Of a stretch of 64,000 nucleotides of DNA, positions 30,416 to 38,155 are shown piece by piece. Origin of the DNA: Trebonia sp963795335 (GTDB lineage: Bacteria; Actinomycetota; Actinomycetes; Streptosporangiales; Streptosporangiaceae); contig CAWCHI010000006.1 in the NCBI GenBank assembly GCA_963795335.1, forward strand, positions 124,001 through 188,000. The letters run 5' to 3'. A model generated the notes under the pieces. That model ran no database searches. It was not told where the DNA came from and saw only the letters and a program-made list of their open reading frames with translations. The translations under genes were made by a program, and so were the position numbers. Each line of letters begins with the position of its first letter. The stretch's first letter is position 1.

Positions 30416-31075
30416 ATGCGCGTCGCCATCGCCGGGGCCGGGGCCGTGGGCCGCTCGATCGCCCGTGAGCTGCTCGAAAACGGGCACGAGGTGCTGCTGA
30501 TCGACCAGAAGCCGAGCGCGATCAAGGTGGACAGCGTGCCGCGGGCCGAGTGGCTGCTCGCCGACGCGTGCGAGATCAGCTCGCTCGACGACGCCGCCCT
30601 CGACCGCTGCAACGTGGTCGTCGCGGCGACCGGCGACGACAAGGTCAACCTCGTCGTGTCGCTGCTCGCCAAGACCGAGTACGGGGTTCCGCGGGTGGTC
30701 GCGCGGGTGAACCACCCGGGCAACGAGTGGCTCTACAACGAGTCCTGGGGCATCGACGTGGCCGTCTCGACTCCCCGGCTGCTGTCGGCCCTGGTCGAGG
30801 AGGCGGTGAGCGTCGGCGACCTGGTCCGGCTGATGACGTTCGGGCAGAGCGAGGCGAGCCTGGTCGAGCTGACCATGCCCGCCGACGCGCCCCTGGCGGG
30901 CCAGCAAGTCGGCTCGATCGAGTGGCCGGCCGACGTCGCCCTGGTCGCCATCCTGCGCGAGGGCCGGGTCCTCGTCCCCCAGTCCCAGGACCCGCTCCAG
31001 GCCGGCGACGAGCTCTTCTTCGTCAGCACCCAGGACACCGAGGAAGAACTCGAAGCCCTGTTCGCCAGCGAGTGA
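30416..31075 (+). CDS. TrkA-family K+ channel regulator subunit, intact
   Basis: Second RCK/TrkA protein, 219 residues, intact. Rossmann loop AIAGAGAVGRSIARELLENG, second-strand acid in EVLLIDQKPSA, then VVVAATGDDKVNLVVSLLAK; the TrkA-C domain ends with DPLQAGDELFFVSTQDTEEE. Actinobacteria commonly encode two different TrkA proteins side by side, next to the dut/DUF3710 block. ATG 30416 follows GGGAGTGGT. The transcript ends at the hairpin 31076-31105. Confidence 0.9.
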   Translation: MRVAIAGAGAVGRSIARELLENGHEVLLIDQKPSAIKVDSVPRAEWLLADACEISSLDDAALDRCNVVVAATGDDKVNLVVSLLAKTEYGVPRVVARVNHPGNEWLYNESWGIDVAVSTPRLLSALVEEAVSVGDLVRLMTFGQSEASLVELTMPADAPLAGQQVGSIEWPADVALVAILREGRVLVPQSQDPLQAGDELFFVSTQDTEEELEALFASE

Positions 31076-31105
31076 CATCGTGGGGGCCGTCAGGCCCCCA
31101 CGATG
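31076..31105. terminator. bidirectional hairpin with a stop codon in its loop
   Basis: 13-bp perfect stem CATCGTGGGGGCC/GGCCCCCACGATG with loop GTCA. It begins on the base after the TrkA stop, and the TCA in the loop (31090-31092) is the probable TGA stop of the convergent DUF3710 gene. Confidence 0.8.
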
Positions 31106-31899
31106 CGCGGATCGTCCCGCGGCTGCGCCGGGCCGCCTCGCAGTAACCTCGTCTCCGTCATCTCCGGGCCGCGCTCGAACGGGTTCGGGGGGGTGGAGAA
31201 GCGGTTCTGCTCCTGTCCTCCTGCTGCGCCTGCTGGGCGCGGGCCTGCTCCTCGATCGCCGCCGGGCCTCCGGCGGCAGCCGCAGCTCGAGCAGGTCGCG
31301 GGGCGGCATCGGGCCGTCGCCGCGGACCACCACGACCTCGCGCATCACCGCCTCCAGCGGCGCCGCCGCGGCGGGGTCCTCGGCCGCGGCGCCGGCGAAC
31401 AGGCCGCGCAGGAACCAGCGGGGGCCGTCGACCCCGGCGAACCTGACCGCGCGAAGCCCCGCGGCGGGCTGCCCGGGCTCGGCCGGGACGTGAGCGAACA
31501 GCTCGGTCCCGAACGGCCCCTCGCGCTCCTCGCCGCGCCCGCCCGCGCCCTCGATCTCGGCTGCGATCTCCTGGCGGACCTCATCCCACAGCCCGGACTG
31601 CGCTTGGGCGCGGCGAACGCCTGCAGCTGCAATTCGCTGAGCTGGTGGCGCACGGTCACCCAGGCTCCGTGCTGCTCGGCGAACACCAGCTGGATGTCGG
31701 TGCCTTCGAGCACCGGCACCTGGAGGCTGCCGAGGTCCACCCGGGGCAGGTCTGAATGCGGCTCGTCACTGATCCCACGGGACCTGACCCCCGGGACCGC
31801 TGCCTCGTCGCCGACCGTTGCCTGTTCGGCTCCCAGGATCTCGTCTGCCTGCTCGGCGGCGAGGTCGGGGTCACGGTGGCGGCGTCGCCGACCGAACAC
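31090..31899 (-). CDS. DUF3710 protein, frame broken
   Basis: Conserved actinobacterial protein of unknown role. It opens with a basic and then acidic tract (FGRRRRHRDPDLAAEQADE), and the domain core LPRVDLGSLQVPVLEGTDIQ, LVFAEQHGAWVTVRHQLSEL, QLQAFAAPK is clear. After breaks near 31605, 31345 and in the C-run around 31190, the family's usual end NPFERGPEMTETR can be read, followed by an extension to TGA 31092-31090. GTG 31899 has GGAGGAG upstream. The gene lies directly after dut on the same strand, its usual place. Confidence 0.8.
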
Positions 31900-32002
31900 T
31901 GCGCATCTCCTCCAGTTGCCTGAAACGGCTCTGTTGTTTTCGGCTGAAGGCTCTGTGCCTTCAGCGGTTCATCCAGCGGTGGTCCGGCCGCCACGGGCGG
32001 CG

Positions 32003-32490
32003 CTATCCCGGCCGCGTGACCGCCGCTCGAGCCGAAGCCATTAGCGCCGCGGGCCGACTCCGGCAGCACCGCGACCTCGCGGAACGTCACGTGCTCGACC
32101 CGCTGCACCACCAGCTGCGCGATGCGGTCGCCGCGGCGCAGCGAGACCGGCCTGGCCGGGTCGGTGTTCAGCAGGATCACCTTGATCTCGCCACGGTACC
32201 CGGCATCGATCGTGCCCGGCGCGTTCACCAGGGTCAGCCCGTGCCGGGCAGCCAGCCCGGACCGCGGGTGCATAAACCCCGCGTAGCCGGCTGGCAGGGC
32301 GATCGCGATCCCGGTGCGGATCACCGCCCGCTCACCCGGCGCCAGGTCGACGTCCTCGGCGGCGGTCAGGTCGGCGCCGGCGTCGCCCGGGCCGGGCGTA
32401 GCCCGGCAGCGGGACGGCCCCGTCAAGCCGCGTGATCAGCACGTCAAGCGGCCCGCTGGGCCCGGGTCCGGCCGCCTCGGCGGTGGTCAT
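32003..32490 (-). CDS. dut: dUTP diphosphatase, frame broken
   Basis: Trimeric dUTPase, which hydrolyses dUTP to dUMP and keeps uracil out of DNA. The five motifs are visible: PGDAGADLTA (1), PRSGLAARHGLTLVNAPGTI (2/3), DAGYRGEIKVILLN, RGDRIAQLVVQ (4) and the P-loop-like RGANGFGSSGGH (5). The N-terminus MTTAEAAGPGPSGPLDVLIT is in another frame (break near 32398). No stop occurs in the main frame before the DUF3710 gene; with one more shift after motif 5, TAG at 32005-32003 would end it at the normal length of about 160 residues. ATG 32490 follows AGGGAGG. Confidence 0.85.
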
Positions 32491-32597
32491 CGCCGTGCCT
32501 CCCTGTCGCCTGCCGGTGTCCGCTCGCTTACCCCCGAGACTACGCCACCGCCGCCCTCCGGCGGCGGTGCGCGGCCGTCTTCGGACCGGCCCGGCCT

Positions 32598-34191
32598 TCA
32601 CCGGACGGCCCTTCCCGGCCCGCTGTCGGTGCCAGGCGGGGCCGGGCTGTCGTAGCCGGCGTCGCGCCGGAGCGCGCGGACGGCGCTGGTAAGGGCGGCC
32701 GTGATGGGGACGGCGACGACGGCGCCCGCGATGCCCGCGGTCACCCCCGCCACCGCCAGCACGAGGATCACCGCCAGCGGGTGGAGCCGCACCATCTTGC
32801 CGACCACCTGAGGCTGCAGGAGGTGGCCCTCCAGCTGGTTCATCACGATCATGACGGCGAGCACGATCACCGCCGCGATCAGTCCCTTGGACGCCAGCAC
32901 GATGAGGATCGCCACCGTGCCGGCGATCAGCACCCCCACCAGCGGGACGAAGGCGGCGATGAACATGAACAGCGCCAGCGGCGCGACCAAAGGCGAGCCG
33001 ATGATGGTGAGGGTGATCCCCATCACCACGGAGTGGATGGCGGCGATTGCGACCGTGCCGCGCACGTAGTAGACGACGGCCTGCCAGGCGGCCCGGCCCG
33101 CCAGGTTGGCCCGCCGCGGTGTGTTCCGGCGACAGCCCGCTGGCGAGCCAGCTCCAGATCCGCGCCCCGTCCTTGATGAGGAAGAACGAGATGAAGAAGC
33201 ACAAGACGATGCCCGCCAGCAGCTCGACCACGATGCGGCCGCCGGTCAGTGCCGCGCCCTCGACCGTGGAGCGGTGCTGGGTCAGGTAGTTGACCAGGTT
33301 GTCAGACAACTTGGCCAGGTTCCCGGTCCGGATGTGGAAGGGCGAGGACGCCAGCCATATCTGCATCTGCGTGCTCGTCCGCCGGACCTGGCTGACCAGC
33401 GTCGGGTACTCAGCCTCGACCCGGGAGGTGACCAGCCAGACCACCCCGCCGATGAGCGCGAAGGCGAGCAGCAAGGCGCACCAGGTGGCCGACAGAGCAC
33501 CCAGCCCAGTCCGGCGCAGCCGCGCCTCCAGCGGCTGCAGCAGCGCGGTGAGCAAGATCGCGGCCGCGAACGGCACGATGACCAGGTACAGCAGCGTGGC
33601 GACCTTGCCCGCCACGTACAGCAGCGCCGCCAGCAGCAGCAGCCGCCAGGACCAGGCGGCCGCCACGCGCAGCCACCGCGGCACGTCGGTTCCGGACGCC
33701 GCAGCGCCGCGGGCGCCCGCGACGGCGGCCAGCGCGGCGGTGGCGGTCCGCGGGCTGACGCTCACCGCCCGGCCGGGGCCGGTCTCGCCCAGCCCGTTAC
33801 CGCTGAGCCCCGCGTCCACCAGCCCGGTGTCGGCGAGCCCGGTGTCGGCGAGCCCGGTGTCGGCGAGCCCGGTGTCGGCGAGCCCCGGTGTCGGCGCAGC
33901 CCCGTGTCGACCAGCCCCGTGTCGACCAGCCCGGTGTCGACCAGCCCGGTGTCGACCAGCCCCGGGTCGACCAGCCCCGGGTCGCGGGGCGCCAGGGCGC
34001 GAGCACTGTCCGGCCCGGTATCGTCGAGGCCGGTACCGTCACGCCGGCCGCTGTCACCGTTGGTGCTGGTCCCGGTAGAGTGAGTCGGAGTCGGAGTCGG
34101 AGTCGCCTAGCCAGGCGCGCATCGCCCGTTGGCTGCCAGCACGGATCGCGGCCGCGCCCTGCGCGGCCCGCTTCCCTGCCCGGCCCAACAT
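32598..34191 (-). CDS. AI-2E-family permease with repeat N-terminus, frame broken
   Basis: Membrane protein of the AI-2E/PerM exporter family (eight or so helices). Typical stretches are TLLYLVIVPFAAAILLTALL, the long helical region with VEAEYPTLVSQVRRTSTQM, FFISFFLIKDGARIWSWLAS, and after a break near 33125 the C-terminal IAAFVPLVGVLIAGTVAILI and NQLEGHLLQPQVVGKMVRLH, LHPLAVILVL. Before the membrane part is an unusual 54-odd-residue run of GLVDT/GLADT pentapeptides. Start probably ATG 34191 (MLGRAGKRAAQGAAAIRAGS), with further breaks near 34080 and 33885. Located between DUF3093 and dut, where most actinobacteria have no such gene. Confidence 0.75.
33821..33982 (-). repeat. 15-bp tandem repeat, about 11 units
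   Basis: Units of the type AGCCCGGTGTCGGCG (five) and AGCCCGGTGTCGACC (about six) follow each other; on the minus strand they encode GLADT and GLVDT pentapeptides in the N-terminus of the AI-2E-family permease. One unit (33881-33896) has an extra C that breaks the frame. Confidence 0.8.
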
Positions 34192-34311
34192 GACTCCATC
34201 TAACCAACTACCGTGGAACTGTGCGCACCCGCCGCGCGGTTGTTCGGCGCTGCCGGAGTGCGCTGGACAACCGGGACGCGAGTACCCGGGGAAAAGCAGG
34301 AGGGTCAGGAC

Positions 34312-34812
34312 ATGGGTTCGTACCGCGAGCGGCTGCTGGTGCCGGCGGCCTACTGGCTGCTCGCCGTCCCGGTGGTGGTGCTGCTCGGCGCAGAGGCCTG
34401 GTTCCTGGTCGGGGGGTTCGTCCCGCCGCTGGTCATCGGGCTGCTCGCGGTGATCGTGGCCACGTTCCTGGTCCACTGGAGCCTGGGCCTGGTGGAGGTG
34501 GCGGACGGGGTGCTGCGGGCGGACGGCCACACGCTCGCGCTGACCGGGGCGGGTGAGGTCGTGGCGCTGGACGAGCGCCAGTCCCGTGCGATGCGCGGTC
34601 CGCGGGCCGACCCGTCGGCGCACATCCTGCTGCGGCCCTACCTGAAGCGCGCCGTCTACGTCGAACTGACCGCGCCGCGCGACGGCGTCCCCTACTGGCT
34701 GGTCGCCACCCGCCGCCCGGAGCAGCTGGCGGCGGCCATCAGCGCGGCCCGCGACGCGGCCGGCCGCGAGGCGGACGGCCAGCAGCCCGGCGACCGGGAG
34801 TCCGTGGGATGA
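34312..34812 (+). CDS. DUF3093 membrane protein
   Basis: A 166-residue protein matching the actinobacterial DUF3093 family of unknown function. It opens MGSYRERLLVPAAYWLLAVP, has two close transmembrane helices (about residues 12-32 and 37-58), then a soluble beta-rich domain including RADPSAHILLRPYLKRAVYV and the ending VATRRPEQLAAAISAA. ATG 34312 is chosen because of AGGAGGG at 34298-34304; the frame is open upstream. Divergent from the AI-2E gene. Intact. Confidence 0.85.
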   Translation: MGSYRERLLVPAAYWLLAVPVVVLLGAEAWFLVGGFVPPLVIGLLAVIVATFLVHWSLGLVEVADGVLRADGHTLALTGAGEVVALDERQSRAMRGPRADPSAHILLRPYLKRAVYVELTAPRDGVPYWLVATRRPEQLAAAISAARDAAGREADGQQPGDRESVG

Positions 34813-34900
34813 TGACGCCCAGTGAGGACAGGCGACGGTTACTCCCCTGCGATCGACCAGGGGCACCAGGGGTTGCCCCCGGGGAGAGAGGAGCTGTTTG

Positions 34901-35179
34901 ATGGCGAAGGGCAAGAAGGGCGAAGGCTCGAACAACGCCCGGCTGGTCACCACCATGGCGGTCACCGGCGGGGTCTTCGTGCTGCGCAAGGTGCTGGCCA
35001 CGGCCTGGACTAAATCCACCGGGAGGGTCCCGCCGACCGACCTGACCGATCCCCGGGTTACCCTGCCTGAGGCGCTGGCCTGGGCGGTTGCCACGGGGCT
35101 GATCGTGGAGACGGCGCGGTTCTTCATCATCCGGGCCACCATGCGCCGGGTGCCCGAGGTCGCGGCGGAGCCGGAGTAA
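34901..35179 (+). CDS. DUF4235 small membrane protein
   Basis: A 92-residue protein with two hydrophobic helices (ARLVTTMAVTGGVFVLRKVL and EALAWAVATGLIVETARFFI), matching the DUF4235 family. Function unknown; the family is frequent in actinobacteria near membrane or stress genes. ATG 34901 is set by AGAGAGGAG at 34885-34893. It lies 88 bases after the DUF3093 gene and may share its transcript. Confidence 0.8.
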   Translation: MAKGKKGEGSNNARLVTTMAVTGGVFVLRKVLATAWTKSTGRVPPTDLTDPRVTLPEALAWAVATGLIVETARFFIIRATMRRVPEVAAEPE

Positions 35180-35187
35180 CACGGGGG

Positions 35188-35221
35188 CTGAGTAATACCG
35201 GGCCTGAGTAATACTGGGCCG
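35188..35221. repeat. 17-bp direct repeat, two copies
   Basis: GGCTGAGTAATACCGGG and CCTGAGTAATACTGGG-type copies stand in tandem just after the DUF4235 stop codon. No function evident; probably a slippage duplication in the 3' untranslated region. Confidence 0.5.
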
Positions 35222-35261
35222 GAGTCACGCTAAGCAGAGCTGGCTGAGCCGTGTCGGCCAC

Positions 35262-35292
35262 CGTCCCCGCGAGCGTCACGCCCGCGGGGACG
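35262..35292. terminator. bidirectional hairpin terminator
   Basis: 10-bp perfect stem CGTCCCCGCG/CGCGGGGACG with an 11-base loop, seven bases before the DUF4193 stop and downstream of the convergent DUF4235 gene. Confidence 0.65.
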
Positions 35293-35298
35293 AGGGCC

Positions 35299-35598
35299 TC
35301 AGGCTGCGCACTCGCGGCAGATCAGCTGGCCCTTGCTTTCCTCGGCCAGCTGGCTGCGGTGGTGCACAAGGAAGCAGCGCGAACAGGTGAACTCGTCCGC
35401 CTGCCGCGGAATCACCCGGACCGAGAGCTCCTCGCTCGACAAATCGGCGCCGGGCAGTTCCAGGCCCTCAGCCGCGTCGTCCGGATCAAGGTCAATCGTG
35501 GCCGATGACCGGTCCTGCCGACGGGCCTGCAACTCCTGCAGGCTGTCCTCGCCCAGGTCGTCATCGGTCTTGCGCGGGCTGTCGTAGTCGGTCGCCAT
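35299..35598 (-). CDS. DUF4193 zinc-ribbon-like protein
   Basis: A 99-residue protein of the DUF4193 family, highly conserved in actinobacteria. It begins MATDYDSPRKTDDDLGEDSL, has an acidic middle (ELPGADLSSEELSVRVIPRQ) and ends in a putative metal-binding CSRCFLVHHRS ... LICRECAA with two CxxC pairs. Its role is unknown; the zinc ribbon and similarity of the region to RNA-polymerase-associated small proteins make a transcription or nucleic-acid role possible (inference). ATG 35598 is chosen over 35631 because homologues begin with MATDYD. Confidence 0.9.
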   Translation of the reverse strand: MATDYDSPRKTDDDLGEDSLQELQARRQDRSSATIDLDPDDAAEGLELPGADLSSEELSVRVIPRQADEFTCSRCFLVHHRSQLAEESKGQLICRECAA

Positions 35599-35955
35599 CG
35601 TGACCCATCCCCCTCTATAAGTGGCGCGCACTCGCTGCGCGGGTTAACGTTCCGGAAGCCTTCGTTGTGCCCGATACCGGCGGGGAATTCTGCCATGTTC
35701 CCGGCCGTCGTGCACGCTGCACGCGAACCGGGCCTGGCGTGTCCCCCGGGGGACCATCTCCGGCCGCTGGTAAACCCCGCATAGCGGCGTTCTATTCCGG
35801 TCTCCCGGCCCCCGGTTTCGCGCTCAGAGAAATCTCAGAGCAAGGCCGCGGAGCACGGTGGCCAGGCGCGACGGCAGATTCGGAACGGGGGCAGGGCTTC
35901 GCCTATTCCGCCCCTGCTGCACCGGCGCCGGGCACTGGCCCGGAGGAGGCTTCCC
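35599..35955. other. intergenic, no confident gene
   Basis: About 360 bases between DUF4193 and suhB. TTATAG (minus strand, near 35620) could be the -10 for DUF4193. Nothing else is recognisable. Confidence 0.5.
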
Positions 35956-36824
35956 TCAGGCGTCCCGTTCCGGCGCGAGCGCGGTGAGCGCCGCCGCCAG
36001 GTGCCCGAACAGCCCAGGGCCGGCCACGACGGCCATCGAGCTGGAGACGGGGGCGCCGCCGAGGCCGCCGACGACCGCCCCGGCTTCCGCCGCGACCAGC
36101 GCGCCGGCCGCCCAGTCCCAGTAGTTCAGCCCGCGCTCGTAGTAGCCGTCCAGCCGCCCGGCCGCGACCGCACACAGGTCGACCGAGGCGACGCCGATCC
36201 GCCGGATGTCGCGGACCTGGGGCAGCAGCGCCGCCACGACCTCGCCCTGCACCGTGCGACGGGCCGCCAGGTAGCCGAACCCGGTCCCGACCAGGGCCCG
36301 GTCCAGCGGTACCCCGGCCGAGCAGTGCAGCCGCTCGGGCGCCCGGCCAGCGGAAACGGGGCCAGCCGAAAGCCAGCGAAGGTCCCAGCCGAACCGGTCC
36401 CGGTCTGCTCGAGCCAGGCGCCGCCGCCCGCGAAGGCGCTGAACAGCTCGCCGCGCCGCGGCACGTAGACCGCGCCGGCGACGATGTTGCCGCCCACCTC
36501 AGCCCCGACCGAAACCGCCCAGTCATGCAGCCCGTACAGGTAGTTGACGGTGCCGTCGAGCGGGTCGATGACCCAGCGGACGGGGGCGCCGTCGGTGCTG
36601 CCGGTCTGCCCGCCTTCCTCGCCCAGGATCGCGTCGGACGGGCGCACCGCGAGGATGCGGGAGCGGATGAGCTCCTCCGAGCGGCGGTCCATCTCGGTCA
36701 CCACGTCGGTCGGGCTCGACTTGGTCGCGGCGACCTCGACCTCGCTCGTCCGTGCCGCCAGCAGCCCGCCGGCCTCGCGGGCGACCTCGACGGCGAGGTC
36801 GCGCAGCACCCGCGGCTCGGTCAT
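35956..36824 (-). CDS. suhB: inositol monophosphatase family protein, frame broken
   Basis: Mg-dependent phosphatase of the inositol monophosphatase/SuhB family, about 285 residues. Metal sites are GEEGG (about residues 67-71) and motif A VRWVIDPLDGTVNYLYGLHD; motif B is NYWDWAAGALVAAEAGAVVG near the C-terminus. One break lies near 36350, between the domains. Inositol phosphate hydrolysis for mycothiol or phosphatidylinositol synthesis is the usual role in actinobacteria. Its ATG overlaps the stop of the upstream ferrochelatase gene (ATGA), so both are translated from one mRNA. Confidence 0.85.
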
Positions 36825-38008
36825 GACCGCGCGCCGGGCGCCGAGCCGGGCTGTTCCGACCCCGCCTGGCCCGCTCCCGGTGTCCCTGGGCGGGCGGGCG
36901 CGTACCGGCAGCAGTCGGCCGGGCAGGCGTGCCCGCCGGGGTCGAAGGCGTCCGCCGCGTACGGCCGGGGGCCGAACGACCCGAGCGCCAGCGCGGGCGC
37001 GCCGGAGGTTAGCTCGGCCACCAGCTCGACCGCCATGGCGGCGAAGCGCGGGGTCGCGCCGGGAGCGGCCGCCCGGGCGAACGGCAGCCCAAGGCCGGCC
37101 GCGGTCTCGGCCGCCTCGACGTCGAGGTCGTGCACGACCTCCATATGGTCGCTGACGAAGCCCACCGGGATCACGACGACCCCGGTCGGGGGTCCTCCCG
37201 GCAGCGGGTCTCCACCGCAGCCGCGGCCCTTGGCCAGCGCGGTCAGGTAGTCGTTTATGTCCGGTTCCAGCCAGGGCACGCTCGGCGGGCCGCTGCGGCT
37301 CTGGTACACCAGGTCAAAGCCGAGGTCGCCGCCGCGCGTCTGCGCCGCGATCAGCCGGGCCGCCTCGGCCAGCTCGGCCGCGTAGCGGCCGCCCGCCACG
37401 TCCGCCCGGGCGGTCCCCTGGGTCACGCTGCCGCTGGTGGCGGCCATGCCGGCCGGGACGCTGTGGGCGGTGAAGACGAGCCGGGCACCCGCCTGGGCGG
37501 CGGCGGGAAGCCGGGCCAGGGCGGCCTCCGCGCTGGCCGCGAACGGCTCGATGAAGCCGGGGTGGTTGAAATAGGGCCGGATCTTGTCGATGACTGGCCC
37601 GCCCGGCCCGGCCGCGGCGACCGCGCGGTCGATGTCGTCCAGGTACTGCCGGCAGGCCGAGTAGGAGCTGTAGGCGGAGGTGGTGAACGCGACCGCGCGC
37701 CGCACCCCGTCGGCCTTCATCCGGGCCACGGTGTCCTCGAGGTACGGCTGCCAGTTCCGGTTGCCCCAGTACAGCGGCAGGTCCAGGCCGGCCGCGCGCA
37801 GGGCCGGGCCGATCGCGGCGAGCATGTCGCGGCACTGCCCGTTGATCGGGCTCACCCCGTCGACGGCGTAGTAGTGCTCGGCCACCGCCTCCAGCCGCGA
37901 CCGGGGGATGCCGCGGCCGCGGGTGACGTTCTCGAGGAAGGGGACCACGTCCTGGCGTCCCTCGGGACCGCCGAAGGACAACAGCAGGAAAGCGTCGTAG
38001 GCCGGCAT
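36821..38008 (-). CDS. hemH: ferrochelatase (coproporphyrin type, CpfC)
   Basis: Inserts iron into coproporphyrin III in the actinobacterial heme pathway; 395 residues, intact. It begins AYDAFLLLSFGGPEGRQDV, has YWGNRNWQPYLEDTV, the catalytic His in ARLVFTAHSVPAGMA and the substrate-side VVVIPVGFVSDHMEVVHDLD. Cysteines in SYSACRQYLDDI and in the C-terminal CPADCC correspond to the positions of [2Fe-2S] ligands reported in mycobacterial ferrochelatase. The tail after it is Pro/Gly rich. ATG 38008 is chosen; a TTG four codons upstream is possible. Forms an operon with suhB. Confidence 0.9.
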   Translation of the reverse strand: MPAYDAFLLLSFGGPEGRQDVVPFLENVTRGRGIPRSRLEAVAEHYYAVDGVSPINGQCRDMLAAIGPALRAAGLDLPLYWGNRNWQPYLEDTVARMKADGVRRAVAFTTSAYSSYSACRQYLDDIDRAVAAAGPGGPVIDKIRPYFNHPGFIEPFAASAEAALARLPAAAQAGARLVFTAHSVPAGMAATSGSVTQGTARADVAGGRYAAELAEAARLIAAQTRGGDLGFDLVYQSRSGPPSVPWLEPDINDYLTALAKGRGCGGDPLPGGPPTGVVVIPVGFVSDHMEVVHDLDVEAAETAAGLGLPFARAAAPGATPRFAAMAVELVAELTSGAPALALGSFGPRPYAADAFDPGGHACPADCCRYAPARPGTPGAGQAGSEQPGSAPGARS

Positions 38009-38155
38009 GACTCCATCCAACCAGGCGCCGTCAGCCCGCTGGCCAGCGGCCGGGTTACCGGCCGGGGAACACCAGGGCGGGAAAACCGGTTGGATGCGCG
38101 GAGTATGGTCAGGTTCGGGTCAGGTGACGGGCAGGTTTCGAGCGAGGGGCGGGCG

